This document shows, in pieces, positions 1 to 8,204 of a DNA stretch of 32,887 bases. Position 1 is the first letter of the stretch. The number at the start of each line of letters is the position of its first letter. Source of the stretch: Actinomycetota bacterium (GTDB lineage: Bacteria > Actinomycetota > Actinomycetes > Streptosporangiales > Streptosporangiaceae); NCBI GenBank assembly GCA_027314515.1, contig DAHVAR010000049.1, positions 1 through 32,887 on the forward strand, in the 5' to 3' direction. The position numbers were made by a program, and so were the translations under genes. Under the pieces are notes generated by a model. That model saw nothing but the letters and a program-made list of their open reading frames with translations. It did not search any database and was not told the origin of the DNA.

Positions 1-1
1 C

Positions 2-376
2 CCGCACCGGGCGGCGGCGGCCAACGCGGGCCGCAGCGCCCTGCTGGTCGCCGCGCTGACCCGGGCCGACAGCGGACCGGACGTGCTGCTCGCCGCGACC
101 CAGGACTGGCTGCACCAGGACTACCGGGCCAGCGCCATGCCGCAGACCCACGCGCTGGTTCGTGACCTGCGCGCCGCGGGCCTGCCCGCGGTGGTCTCCG
201 GGGCCGGGCCGTCGGTGCTCGTCTTCCTGCGGAGCCGGGACGAACCGGACTATCGTCGCGACCTGGACAGCCTGGGTTCAATCGTCAGAGAAACGGGTAT
301 TGCCTGGCACGTAAGCTCGCTAGACGTCGAGCGGCAGGGCGCGCGTATCCTGCGCCCCCAGTCCACCTGGAACTGA
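2..376 (+). CDS. thrB: Homoserine kinase, 3' part only (starts before window)
   Basis: Homoserine kinase phosphorylates homoserine with ATP in threonine synthesis (GHMP kinase family, cytoplasm). Only about the last 124 codons are present; the reading frame is open from base 2. Visible features are the NAGRSALLVAAL helix, then PQTHALV and the C-terminal glycine loop VSGAGPSVLVF typical of GHMP kinases. It ends in a TGA at 374-376. The position directly upstream of rho matches the usual actinobacterial order hom-thrC-thrB-rho. The assignment rests on the tail of the protein only, but the GHMP motif plus synteny make it secure. Confidence 0.88.
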   Translation, partial: PHRAAAANAGRSALLVAALTRADSGPDVLLAATQDWLHQDYRASAMPQTHALVRDLRAAGLPAVVSGAGPSVLVFLRSRDEPDYRRDLDSLGSIVRETGIAWHVSSLDVERQGARILRPQSTWN

Positions 377-799
377 GCGTGCCGGATGTCCAAGGCGCCT
401 GGCGAGCCTCATGGGATGGTTGCCTCCTCTTCCGCGACACGGATGGTTGCGAAGGAATGTCGTGAGCCCTCATGGTGTTAGGCTTAGTGGCGCACCGGGT
501 GCCCTGCTCCGGATTGGGTGCTCGTCGGCAAACCGGGCGCTAACCGGAAAACTCCGATGGAACGGTATTGTTGCCGTACCCGAGGTCTTTGGCGCAGGGT
601 GCCTCGCTCTCTCCCCAGTACGAAGGGTGCGGGCGGCCCGGCCTTCCGGGCGCTTTCCGACTCATCTCTCCCTGGCTTGCGGAAATCTGGCGGCAAGAAA
701 GCAGCGAGCATCACACTCTGGCCCCCCTGGGGCAGCTGTAGAGGGTCGACGGGCCTAGCTGGTTCATCCAGGCGGCCGAGAATCATGGAAGGACCATTA
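377..799 (+). other. Long non-coding leader of rho (423 nt)
   Basis: No convincing gene lies here; open frames in it lack a ribosome binding site and family features. It holds a small perfect stem (636-641 with 646-651, loop CCTT) and several C/U-rich, G-poor runs on the coding strand (about 605-620, 655-675 and 705-728). A possible -10 hexamer TAGGCT lies at 479-484, with no good -35. Long leaders are known for rho in other bacteria, where Rho terminates its own transcription; that this leader does so is inference from the C-rich character only. Confidence 0.4.
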
Positions 800-2986
800 G
801 TGAGCGACACAACCGAAATCCTCAGCGGCGCGGCAACCGCGTCTGAGGATGCCCCCGCGGGCGCGGCATCGACAGCTAAGTCGCGCAGTCGCAGCGGAGG
901 TACCGGCCTTTCCTCGCTGCTCATGCCCGAGCTGCAGCGGATCGCGCAGACGCTGGCCATTCCGGGGGCCGGCCGGATGCGCAAGAGCCAGCTCATCGAG
1001 GCGATCGAGGCGCGCCAGGGCGGCGGCCCCCGCCAGCAGGCCAGTGCCGCGCGCAAGGGTTCGGACCAGCGTGCCGCGGCTGCGGGAGCCGACGCGGCCC
1101 GCGCGCAAAAGCAGGACGCCATGGAATCAGCTACCCACTCGCGACCGGGCATCGGAGCCAGCGCACCGTCCGGCCTCGGCGACGCAGCCCGCCCGGCTAT
1201 CGGCGCCGACGCCCCCAGCCAGCAGCAGCTGAGCTTCTATGAGGAAGCCGACTCCGCCGCCCGCCGGGACATCCCCGCCCGGGATCACGCGCCCCAGGAC
1301 GGCTCGGCCGCTGCGGCCGCCGAGGCCACCCAGACCGACCCCCAGCGCACCGACCGCCGCCGCAGCAGCAACGGCCGCCGAGACGACCAGTCGACCCGCA
1401 CCCGCACCCGCACCACCCGCGAGCCGTCCGGCCGCGACCTCGCCACCGGCGACAGCCCCGTCCGGGACAACGCCAACCGCGACACCGTCAGCCGCGACAG
1501 TGCCGGCGACGGACCCGGCCGCGACCAGGGCACCGGCCGCGACCAGGGCACCGGCCGCGACCAGGGCACCGGCCGCAACCAGGGCACACGTAACCAGGGA
1601 GGCCGCGAGCAGAGACGCGACCGCGGCGGCCGTGACCAGGGCAGCCGCGACCAGGGCAGCCGTGACCAGGGCAGCCGTGACCAGGACGGCGACCGCCGCG
1701 AGCCACTTGCCGCGCGCGGCGGCCCCGGGGCCGGCGACCAGTACCGCGACGACGACGGGGACGGGCGCCGCCGCAGCCGCGACCGGTTCCGGAACCGGAA
1801 CCGCCGCCGCGACCGGCAGAGCGACCCCGAGCCCGTGATCGCCGACGATGACGTGCTCATCCCGATCGCCGGCATCCTGGACGTCCTGGAGAGCCAGGGC
1901 TACGCGTTCGTCCGGACCACCGGCTACCTGCCCGGGCCGAACGATGTGTATGTCTCCCTGTCCCAGGTGCGCAAGCACGGCCTGCGCAAGGGCGACGTGA
2001 TCGAGGGCGCGGTGCGCCAGCCCCGCGAGGGCGAGCGCCGGGAGAAGTTCAACGCGCTGGTCCGGCTGGACAAGGTCAACGGCCTGGACCCCGAGAAGTC
2101 GATGTCCCGGCCCGACTTCTCCAAGCTGGTCCCGCTGTACCCGCAGGAACGCCTCCGCCTGGAGACCGAGCCGGGCAACATGATCACCCGGATCATCGAC
2201 CTGATCTGCCCGATCGGCAAGGGCCAGCGTGGCCTGATCGTCTCCCCGCCCAAGGCCGGCAAGACCACGATCCTGCAGGCCATCGCCAACGCGATCACCA
2301 AGAACAACCCCGAGTGCCACCTCATGGTCGTGCTGGTCGACGAGCGGCCCGAAGAGGTCACCGACATGCAGCGCACGGTCAAGGGCGAGGTCATCCACTC
2401 GACCTTCGACCACCCGGCCGACGACCACACCACGGTGGCCGAGCTGGCCATCGAGCGCGCCAAGCGGCTGGTCGAGATGGGCCACGACGTGGTCATCCTG
2501 CTCGACAACATCACCCGCCTGGGCCGGGCCTACAACAACTCGGCGCCGGCCAGCGGCCGCATCCTGTCCGGTGGTGTGGACTCCACCGCGCTGTACCCGC
2601 CCAAGCGGTTCTTCGGCGCGGCGCGCAACATCGAGAACGGCGGCTCGCTGACCATCTTGGCCGCCGCCCTGATCGAAACCGGGTCCCGGATGGACGAGGT
2701 GATCTTCGAGGAGTTCAAGGGCACCGGCAACATGGAGCTGCGGCTGCGCCGCGATCTCTCCGACAAGCGGATCTTCCCGGCGGTGGACGTCGACGCGTCC
2801 GGTACCCGCAAGGAAGAGCTGCTGATGTCGCCGGAGGAACTCAGGATCGTGTGGCAGCTTCGCCGGGTGCTGCACGCGCTCGAGGCGCAGCCGGCGCTCG
2901 AGGTGCTGATGGACCGGATGAAGGGGACCAAGAGCAACGCTGAGTTCCTGCTGCACGTGCAGAAGACCACGACGGCATCCTCATAG
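800..2986 (+). CDS. rho: Transcription termination factor Rho with expanded disordered N-terminal region
   Basis: Hexameric RNA-dependent ATPase/translocase that ends transcription. Start chosen at GTG 800 (MSDTTEIL..., the usual actinobacterial N-terminus) with GGAAGGA at 787-793, 6 nt away; ATG 785 overlaps that site and would add a rare TTA codon. It encodes 728 aa versus 419 in E. coli. Order: Rho_N/SAP-like helix bundle about residues 37-73; Ala/Arg/Asp/Gln-rich low-complexity region about 75-345, including six-residue RDQGTG and five-residue RDQGS tandem repeats; cold-shock RNA-binding domain with [13 protein letters not shown]; Walker A SPPKAGKT at 482-489; Walker [13 protein letters not shown]-loop and R-loop region; C-terminus FLLHVQKT. 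Long charged N-terminal insertions are known in high-GC Gram-positive Rho (e.g. Micrococcus luteus). The core is canonical. Confidence 0.96.
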   Translation: MSDTTEILSGAATASEDAPAGAASTAKSRSRSGGTGLSSLLMPELQRIAQTLAIPGAGRMRKSQLIEAIEARQGGGPRQQASAARKGSDQRAAAAGADAARAQKQDAMESATHSRPGIGASAPSGLGDAARPAIGADAPSQQQLSFYEEADSAARRDIPARDHAPQDGSAAAAAEATQTDPQRTDRRRSSNGRRDDQSTRTRTRTTREPSGRDLATGDSPVRDNANRDTVSRDSAGDGPGRDQGTGRDQGTGRDQGTGRNQGTRNQGGREQRRDRGGRDQGSRDQGSRDQGSRDQDGDRREPLAARGGPGAGDQYRDDDGDGRRRSRDRFRNRNRRRDRQSDPEPVIADDDVLIPIAGILDVLESQGYAFVRTTGYLPGPNDVYVSLSQVRKHGLRKGDVIEGAVRQPREGERREKFNALVRLDKVNGLDPEKSMSRPDFSKLVPLYPQERLRLETEPGNMITRIIDLICPIGKGQRGLIVSPPKAGKTTILQAIANAITKNNPECHLMVVLVDERPEEVTDMQRTVKGEVIHSTFDHPADDHTTVAELAIERAKRLVEMGHDVVILLDNITRLGRAYNNSAPASGRILSGGVDSTALYPPKRFFGAARNIENGGSLTILAAALIETGSRMDEVIFEEFKGTGNMELRLRRDLSDKRIFPAVDVDASGTRKEELLMSPEELRIVWQLRRVLHALEAQPALEVLMDRMKGTKSNAEFLLHVQKTTTASS
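1517..1588 (+). repeat. 18-bp tandem repeat x4 inside rho
   Basis: Four consecutive copies of an 18-bp unit (GGCCGCGACCAGGGCACC) begin at 1517, 1535, 1553 and 1571; the first three are identical and the fourth has two changes. They are in frame and encode GRDQGT repeats at about residues 240-263 of Rho. Identity at the DNA level suggests recent expansion by slippage or unequal crossing-over. Confidence 0.93.
1631..1690 (+). repeat. 15-bp tandem repeat x4 inside rho
   Basis: Four copies of a 15-bp unit (CGTGACCAGGGCAGC) start at 1631, 1646, 1661 and 1676; the second has one change and the last is diverged. They encode RDQGS pentapeptides at about residues 278-297 of Rho. The unit shares its GACCAGGGCA core with the 18-bp repeat upstream, so the two arrays probably have a common origin. 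Confidence 0.92.
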
Positions 2987-2994
2987 CGCAGCAG

Positions 2995-3067
2995 CCTGCC
3001 AGCGTGCCAGACCGCGAGGGAATGCGCGGATGCCCGGATACGTTACCGGGTCTGGCACACTGGCAGG
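2995..3067 (+). terminator. 19-bp inverted repeat just after rho; probable terminator or rpmE leader structure
   Basis: Arms 2995-3013 (CCTGCCAGCGTGCCAGACC) and 3049-3067 are complementary at 18 of 19 positions, with a 35-nt loop. The left arm begins 8 nt after the rho stop codon. There is no U-tract, as is common for actinobacterial hairpin terminators. It could equally be a leader structure for rpmE, whose start lies 117 nt downstream. The structure is seen directly; its function is inferred. Confidence 0.55.
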
Positions 3068-3183
3068 CGAGCCGATGCTGGCAGCCGTTACAGATGCGGT
3101 TCCGGTTCACGCCGTCATGCAGGACGCTAGCGAGTCAGCTAGTGCCGCAGGCGACCCGGCGACCGCGGGAACCAGGAGTAGCG

Positions 3184-3405
3184 ATGAAGGCGGGAATCCA
3201 CCCCGAGTACGTGAACACGACGGTGATCTGCAGTTGTGGTAACACGTTCCAGACGCGCAGCACCGCGAAGGACGGCGTGATCCACGCCGACGTGTGCTCG
3301 AGCTGCCACCCGTTCTACACGGGCAAGCAGAAGATCCTCGACACCGGCGGCCGGGTCGCCCGGTTCGAGCGGCGGTTCGGCAAGAAGGCAGCCGCGGGCA
3401 AGTAG
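3184..3405 (+). CDS. rpmE: 50S ribosomal protein L31, zinc-binding form
   Basis: Component of the large ribosomal subunit at the intersubunit bridge. It has 73 aa, the normal length. Start ATG 3184 is preceded by AGGAG at 3174-3178. The protein opens MKAGIHPEY and carries the four cysteines of the zinc-containing (C+) type: C16-x-C18 and C38-x-x-C41, followed by HPFYTGKQK, a family signature. Its position between rho and prfA is conserved across actinobacteria. C+ L31 is often replaced by a zinc-free paralogue under zinc limitation in this phylum; no paralogue is visible in the window. Confidence 0.97.
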   Translation: MKAGIHPEYVNTTVICSCGNTFQTRSTAKDGVIHADVCSSCHPFYTGKQKILDTGGRVARFERRFGKKAAAGK

Positions 3406-3409
3406 CTCA

Positions 3410-3454
3410 GCCGACGACGTTCCCTTCGCGCTGGCCGGGAAGGGAACGTTCGGC
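3410..3454 (+). terminator. Hairpin between rpmE and prfA, likely terminator
   Basis: An 11-bp perfect stem (3417-3427 with 3439-3449, ACGTTCCCTTC) is extended by a further 5 bp (3410-3414 with 3450-3454) across a 2-nt bulge, with an 11-nt loop. It starts 4 nt after the rpmE stop. No U-tract follows. It probably ends or attenuates rho-rpmE transcripts before prfA. Confidence 0.6.
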
Positions 3455-3493
3455 GTGTCCGGCTGTCATCAGTACGCATGAGGGAGGTAAGCA

Positions 3494-4558
3494 GTGTTTG
3501 AGCGGCTTGCCGATCTCGCGGCCGAGCACGAGCAGCTTGAGCGCGACCTGGCCGATCCGGCCCTGCACGCTGACGCGGACCGGGCGCGGACGCTGAGCCG
3601 CCGGTACGGCGAGCTCACGCCGATCGTTTCGGCCTATTCGCAGTGGCAGCAGACATCGGCAGACGAGGCTACGGCGCGCGAGCTCGCGCCCGAAGACGCC
3701 TCGTTCGCTGCCGAGGCGCAGCAGCTTGCGGCCCGGCGCGAGCGGCTTGAGCAGCGGATGGCGGAACTGCTGATTCCGCGTGACCCCAACGACGAGAAGG
3801 ATGTCATTCTCGAGGTCAAGGCGGGCGAGGGCGGCGAGGAGTCGGCGCTGTTCGCCGGCGACCTGCTCCGGATGTACCTGCGGTTCGCCGAGCGGCGCGG
3901 CTGGAAGGCAGAGCTGCTCGACTCGACCATGACCGGGCTTGGCGGCTACAAGGACGTCACCGTCGCGGTCAAGGCGCGCGGCGACGCGGGTGCCTGGTCG
4001 CAGCTGAAGTACGAGGGCGGCGTTCACCGGGTACAGCGCGTCCCGGCGACCGAGTCGCAGGGGCGTATCCACACCTCGGCGGCGGGAGTGCTGGTGATGC
4101 CGGAAGCAGACCCCGTCGAGGTCACCATCGACCCCGCCGACCTGAAGATCGACGTGTTCCGCTCGTCGGGTCCTGGTGGCCAGAGCGTGAACACTACCGA
4201 CTCGGCGGTCCGGATCACCCATCTGCCGACCGGTGTCGTCGTCTCCTGCCAGAACGAGAAGAGCCAGCTCCAGAACAAGGAGCAGGCCATGCGGGTGCTC
4301 CGGGCCAGGCTGCTGGCAGTCGCCCAGGAGGAAGCCGACGCGCATGCCTCGGCCGAACGGCGCAGTCAGGTGGCAACCGTTGACCGCTCGCAGCGGGTGC
4401 GGACCTACAACTTCCCGGAGAACCGGATCTCCGATCACCGCGTCGGGTTCAAGGCCTACAACCTGGACCAGGTCATCGACGGTGATCTTGATGCGGTGAT
4501 CGCCGCGCTGGTCGAGGCTGACCGGGCGGAGAAGATCGCCCGGTCAGGCTCGGGCTAG
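3494..4558 (+). CDS. prfA: Peptide chain release factor 1
   Basis: Class I release factor reading UAA and UAG and triggering peptidyl-tRNA hydrolysis on the ribosome. It has 354 aa, close to the 360 of E. coli RF1. Start GTG 3494 with GGGAGG at 3482-3487. The codon-recognition tripeptide is PAT (184-186) in [14 protein letters not shown], which marks RF1 rather than RF2. The catalytic GGQ is at 228-230 in [17 protein letters not shown]. The next gene, prmC, encodes the methyltransferase for the GGQ glutamine, so substrate and enzyme are co-encoded. Confidence 0.97.
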   Translation: MFERLADLAAEHEQLERDLADPALHADADRARTLSRRYGELTPIVSAYSQWQQTSADEATARELAPEDASFAAEAQQLAARRERLEQRMAELLIPRDPNDEKDVILEVKAGEGGEESALFAGDLLRMYLRFAERRGWKAELLDSTMTGLGGYKDVTVAVKARGDAGAWSQLKYEGGVHRVQRVPATESQGRIHTSAAGVLVMPEADPVEVTIDPADLKIDVFRSSGPGGQSVNTTDSAVRITHLPTGVVVSCQNEKSQLQNKEQAMRVLRARLLAVAQEEADAHASAERRSQVATVDRSQRVRTYNFPENRISDHRVGFKAYNLDQVIDGDLDAVIAALVEADRAEKIARSGSG

Positions 4559-4588
4559 CGTGGCTGCGAACACCGAACGTGATCCAAG

Positions 4589-5473
4589 GTGAGCCTGCTG
4601 CTGGACGAGATCGCCATCGCGACCGCCCGGCTGGCTCAGGCCGGAGTCGAGTCGCCCAGGACTGACGCCGAATTGATCGCCGCGCGGCTGCACGGAGTGT
4701 CACGAAGCGAGCTCCACCTGGTTCCCGATGCGAACTTCGACGCCCGGTTCTGGGATGACGTCGCGCGCCGAGAGGCCAGGGAACCACTGCAGCACATCAC
4801 TGGCCTGGCGTACTTCCGGTACCTGGAGCTGGCCGTCGGGCCTGGCGTGTTCGTGCCGAGGCAGGAGACCGAGGTAATGACCGGCTGGGCAATCGACCGG
4901 CTGGCGGCCATGGATGTCGCCGAGCCGTTGGTGGCCGACCTCGGCACCGGATCCGGGGCGATCGCGCTGTCAATCGTGCAGGAGGTACCGCGGGCGATCG
5001 TGCATGCAGTCGAGGCCGACCCGCTGGCCCGGACCTGGACGCAGCGGAACATCGCCAGCGTTGCCTCGGCTTCGCCGCACACCGCGGGCCGGGTCATACT
5101 GCACGCCGGCGACTTCGCGTCGGCACTTGAGGAGCTTGACGGCCAGTTCGACCTCGTTGTGAGCAACCCGCCCTACATTCCGGACGGAGCCTGGGTACCG
5201 CCGGAGGTGGGGGAGTACGACCCCGCCACCGCCCTCTGGGGCGGTGCCGACGGGCTGGAGGCGGTCCGGGTGGTCGAGGCGACGGCGGGCCGGCTGCTCC
5301 GGCCCGGCGGGCTGCTGGCGATCGAGCATGGCGCCCAGCAGGGTGCGGCCGTGTACTGGATTTTCGCCGGGGAAAGCGGCTGGCGGGACACCCGCAACAA
5401 CGCCGATCTGGCGGGCCGTGACCGGTTCGTCACAACTGTGCGGGCCCAGGATGCACCCGGCATGGCAGGATGA
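4589..5473 (+). CDS. prmC: Release factor glutamine N5-methyltransferase
   Basis: SAM-dependent methylation of the GGQ glutamine of release factors. It has 294 aa. The N-terminal helical substrate-binding domain spans about 1-90, then a Rossmann-like methyltransferase domain: SAM loop DLGTGSG at 117-123 and catalytic/substrate NPPY at 193-196. The first possible start after the in-frame TGA at 4580-4582 is GTG 4589; its Shine-Dalgarno is weak, so translation may depend on coupling to prfA 30 nt upstream. The tail (DLAGRDRFVTTVRA) is the usual PrmC C-terminus. Confidence 0.94.
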   Translation: MSLLLDEIAIATARLAQAGVESPRTDAELIAARLHGVSRSELHLVPDANFDARFWDDVARREAREPLQHITGLAYFRYLELAVGPGVFVPRQETEVMTGWAIDRLAAMDVAEPLVADLGTGSGAIALSIVQEVPRAIVHAVEADPLARTWTQRNIASVASASPHTAGRVILHAGDFASALEELDGQFDLVVSNPPYIPDGAWVPPEVGEYDPATALWGGADGLEAVRVVEATAGRLLRPGGLLAIEHGAQQGAAVYWIFAGESGWRDTRNNADLAGRDRFVTTVRAQDAPGMAG

Positions 5474-5479
5474 TCAGCT

Positions 5480-6139
5480 ATGAGCGCGTGGTTTGACTGC
5501 ACCGACGACGTGCAGCGCCGGGAGGGGCTCGCCGCCGCGGTGACCGCCGTCCTGAGCGGAGAGCTGGTAGTCCTGCCGACGGACACGGTGTACGGGGTCG
5601 GCGCCGATGCCTTCAGCCCGGCAGCGGTGGCGCGGCTGCTCGCCGCGAAGGGCCGTGGCCGGGAGATGCCGCCACCGGTGCTCGTCGGCACGGTACGGGC
5701 TGCCGCTGCCCTGGTAGAGGACCTGGGCCCGGACGGCCAGCGGCTGATCGACGAGTTCTGGCCGGGCGGCCTGACCATCGTCTGCCGCGCGGCCCGCACG
5801 CTGGCCTGGGATCTCGGCGATACCAAAGGGACCGTCGCGATCCGGATGCCGCAGGATGCCACCGCACTCGACCTGCTGCGCGAGACCGGGCCGATGGCGG
5901 TCAGCAGCGCGAACCTGTCCGGATCCCCTTCGGCGATGACCGCGGAAGAAGCCAGGGATCAGCTCGGCGAGTCGGTCTCGGTCTATCTAGACGGCGGGAA
6001 GGTAGCCGGCGGCGTCGCGTCCACGATGGTCGACCTGACCGGCTCGCAGCCCCGCCTGCTGCGCCGCGGCGCCATCTCCGTGGGCCGGCTGCGCGAGATC
6101 GTGGCCGTGACGGCAGGGGCCGACGCGGGCCAGTTGTGA
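5480..6139 (+). CDS. tsaC: L-threonylcarbamoyladenylate synthase (YrdC/Sua5 domain)
   Basis: Makes threonylcarbamoyl-AMP from threonine, bicarbonate and ATP, the first step of tRNA N6-threonylcarbamoyladenosine (t6A37) synthesis. It has 219 aa with a single YrdC domain and no extra Sua5 C-terminal domain. Signature segments are VVLPTDTVYGVGADAF near residue 32, then the LLAAKGRGREMPPPVLVG nucleotide-binding stretch and VSSANLSGSPS. The usual KxR of the family appears here as KGRGRE. The gene starts 6 nt after the prmC stop, with AGGA at 5467-5470, so it is operonic with prfA-prmC, as in M. tuberculosis. Confidence 0.94.
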   Translation: MSAWFDCTDDVQRREGLAAAVTAVLSGELVVLPTDTVYGVGADAFSPAAVARLLAAKGRGREMPPPVLVGTVRAAAALVEDLGPDGQRLIDEFWPGGLTIVCRAARTLAWDLGDTKGTVAIRMPQDATALDLLRETGPMAVSSANLSGSPSAMTAEEARDQLGESVSVYLDGGKVAGGVASTMVDLTGSQPRLLRRGAISVGRLREIVAVTAGADAGQL

Positions 6140-6253
6140 GCGGCCCGCCGGCCCGCCGCCCGCCAGGTGGCAGGCATTCAGCAAAGGCAGCAGACCGGGT
6201 GCTCTACAGTTGCCATGATGGTTGGCAAACGTGCTCAGGCGTGGTGAGGCCAG

Positions 6254-7909
6254 GTGAGGGACTATGTCCTGACGCTCCTGGTCGCGGCCGCCGTCACTTA
6301 CCTGCTGACACCCCTGGTACGCCGGGTGGCCCGGTGGACCAGGGCCATGAAGCAGCCGAGGGATCGCGACGTGCACGTCGTCCCGGTGCCGACCCTCGGC
6401 GGGCTTGCCATGTACGGGGGGCTCGCGGCCAGCCTGCTGGTGGCCGACCATATCCCGCTGTTGCGCGCCGGACTGGCCAACACGGGAATGATCGCCGGCC
6501 TCCTGCTCGCGGGCGGATTGCTGGTGGTGATCGGGTTCATCGACGACCGGTGGGGCCTGGACGCGCTGCCGAAGGCGGCCGGCCAGGTTGCGGCCGGGGG
6601 GATCCTGGTGGCAACCGGGACGTCGCTGAGCTGGCTGCCGCTGCCCGGCGGCAGCACCTACGTGCCGACCACCGACCAGGCGACGCTGCTGACGATCCTC
6701 ATCGTCGTCGCCACGATCAACGCGGTGAACTTCATCGACGGCCTGGACGGCCTGGCAGCCGGGATCGTGTGCATCGCGGCGGTGTCTTTCTTCCTCTATT
6801 ACTACACGCTGACCAAGGTCATCGACATCTCGTCGCTGGCGGCGCCGGCGCTGGTGTCGGCCATCCTGATCGGGATGTGCCTCGGCTTCCTGCCGCACAA
6901 CTTTTCCCCGGCCACCATCTTCATGGGTGACACCGGGGCAATGCTGCTCGGGCTGCTGCTGGCGTATGCGCCGATCTCCAGCATCACCTCGCTTCCGCCG
7001 GCGAACCTGACCAGCCAGATCAACCGGTATCCGGTCATCTTGCCGCTGCTGCTGCCGGCCGCGCTGCTGGTGATCCCGTACGGCGACATGCTGCTGGCTG
7101 TAGTCAGGCGGACCAGGGCTGGCCGCTCGCCGTTCGCCCCGGACCGCAAGCACTTGCATCATCGGCTGCTGGACATCGGCCATTCGCAGCGGGCCAGCGT
7201 GCTGATCATGTACCTGTGGGCAGCCGCGTTCTCGGGCACTGTGGTCTGGCTATCCATCCAGAAGACCGTGCAGAAGGGGAATTCCAACCACCACGGCGCG
7301 CCGATCTTCGTCTTCGTGATCATCACTGTGGCCGCGGTGGGCGTGCTCCTGCTGCTGTCGATGCCGCGACTGCGGTGGTGGCAGCGAGCCCGGCCTGCCG
7401 GGATCGCCGGAGCCGGCGCGGCGAACGCCGGAACCGCCGGGCCGTCGCCGGACTTCGGCCTCCCGGCCGACCCCCGGCTGGTCGGGGTGACGGCAGCGCA
7501 GCCACCGCCGGGATCCGCGCTGGCGGATGACCTGCCCGCAGGGTCGGCAAGGCCGCAGGCCGGAAACGGCGCAGAACTCTCCCGGTCGCTGGAGTTCTGG
7601 CAGCAAGCAGCGGCCGAACATGCAGGCGAGGCCGGCGTTACGCCAGCGCGCGGCAGGCGGACGCCGGGCATCTCGCCGCTGGGCCCGACGCTGGCGGGCA
7701 GCGGGCTGGCGGGCAGCGGGTCGGCGGGCAGCGGGTCGGCGGGCAACGGCATGCCATCCGCCGCGCGCTCCGTGATCGGCACGCCGCCGCCGGCGGTCGC
7801 CGGCCAGCCAGCGGAGCGGCAGGCAATCCATCGGCCCCCGGCAGGGCGCCCGGAGTCCTCGCTGCCAGCCGACGGCACCAGCCCGGTCGAGCCGGAGGCA
7901 CTGGCGTAG
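6254..7909 (+). CDS. Polyprenyl-phosphate HexNAc-1-phosphate transferase (WecA/TagO/MraY family) with long disordered tail
   Basis: Integral membrane enzyme that starts a cell-envelope glycan by moving a sugar-1-phosphate (normally GlcNAc-1-P) from a UDP-sugar to undecaprenyl or decaprenyl phosphate. Residues about 1-370 form the membrane domain with some ten to eleven hydrophobic helices. Family motifs: VPTLGG near residue 50; catalytic DDRWG at 97-101; NAVNFIDGLDG at 156-166; GDTGAMLLG; and HLHH at 300-303, the carbohydrate-recognition loop of WecA/TagO. About 175 further residues (about 377-551) are Gly/Ala/Pro/Ser-rich and cytoplasm- or wall-facing, with AGSGS repeats; this tail is absent from E. 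coli WecA. Start GTG 6254, GTGAGG at 6244-6249. This is the Rv1302 position. Confidence 0.92.
   Translation: MRDYVLTLLVAAAVTYLLTPLVRRVARWTRAMKQPRDRDVHVVPVPTLGGLAMYGGLAASLLVADHIPLLRAGLANTGMIAGLLLAGGLLVVIGFIDDRWGLDALPKAAGQVAAGGILVATGTSLSWLPLPGGSTYVPTTDQATLLTILIVVATINAVNFIDGLDGLAAGIVCIAAVSFFLYYYTLTKVIDISSLAAPALVSAILIGMCLGFLPHNFSPATIFMGDTGAMLLGLLLAYAPISSITSLPPANLTSQINRYPVILPLLLPAALLVIPYGDMLLAVVRRTRAGRSPFAPDRKHLHHRLLDIGHSQRASVLIMYLWAAAFSGTVVWLSIQKTVQKGNSNHHGAPIFVFVIITVAAVGVLLLLSMPRLRWWQRARPAGIAGAGAANAGTAGPSPDFGLPADPRLVGVTAAQPPPGSALADDLPAGSARPQAGNGAELSRSLEFWQQAAAEHAGEAGVTPARGRRTPGISPLGPTLAGSGLAGSGSAGSGSAGNGMPSAARSVIGTPPPAVAGQPAERQAIHRPPAGRPESSLPADGTSPVEPEALA
7691..7750 (+). repeat. 15-bp tandem repeat x4 in the tail of the tagO/wecA-like gene
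   Basis: Four copies of a 15-bp unit (CTGGCGGGCAGCGGG) start at 7691, 7706, 7721 and 7736; the first two are identical, the third differs at one base and the last at a few. They encode LAGSG/SAGSG pentapeptides at about residues 480-499. Confidence 0.92.
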
Positions 7910-8204
7910 CGCGCGGCGCGGGGCATTGCGCTCGGCTCGGCAGCCACTGGTGGCCGGTTTCGGCGAGATCGCGCCGCAACGCCGCCCGCACCGGCCAGCG
8001 GCCGGTCATCGCCAGCGCCCGGCGCAACGAGCCGACTCTGCGAATCGCCTCTGCCCGGCAGTTCGCCTGACTCGGCGCACGCCGATTCTTGACCCGCCTT
8101 TGACCTCGGCCCGTTCCGGTGTGAACTGCGGTTTCATGGTTTTGAGAGGCCCGGTTCGCCACTGAGGGTGACCTCGTGAACTACTCAGCCGGAGAGCTTG
8201 TGAT
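7910..8204 (+). other. 295-bp intergenic region ahead of the ATP synthase operon
   Basis: No gene is supported. It is the natural place for the main atp promoter. Two TTGACC hexamers lie 11 bp apart (8089-8094 and 8100-8105), either -35 elements or a direct-repeat regulator site; no good TAnnnT -10 stands at standard distance from either. GGAGAG at 8191-8196 is the ribosome binding site of the next gene. Confidence 0.4.

Noticed and set aside
518-799. Upstream extension of rho by 94 codons (ATG 518), or start at ATG 785
   Set aside because: No ribosome binding site at 518 and non-conserved sequence; ATG 785 overlaps the GGAAGGA site that serves GTG 800 and adds a TTA codon.
1517-1690. CRISPR-like appearance of the repeats in rho
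   Set aside because: Units are contiguous with no spacers, in frame, and encode repeat peptides.
1127-2956. Long minus-strand open frame (609 codons) opposite rho
   Set aside because: Antisense shadow of the GC-rich rho gene; its low-complexity Ala/Gly/Val product mirrors the Rho repeats and has no domain.
5987-7183. Minus-strand open frame of 398 codons opposite the tagO/wecA-like gene
   Set aside because: Gln/Arg/His-rich product with no domain, opposite a clear membrane enzyme.
7926-8165. 79-codon plus-strand frame before the atp operon
   Set aside because: No ribosome binding site, Arg/Pro-rich product without a domain, and it overlaps the probable promoter region.
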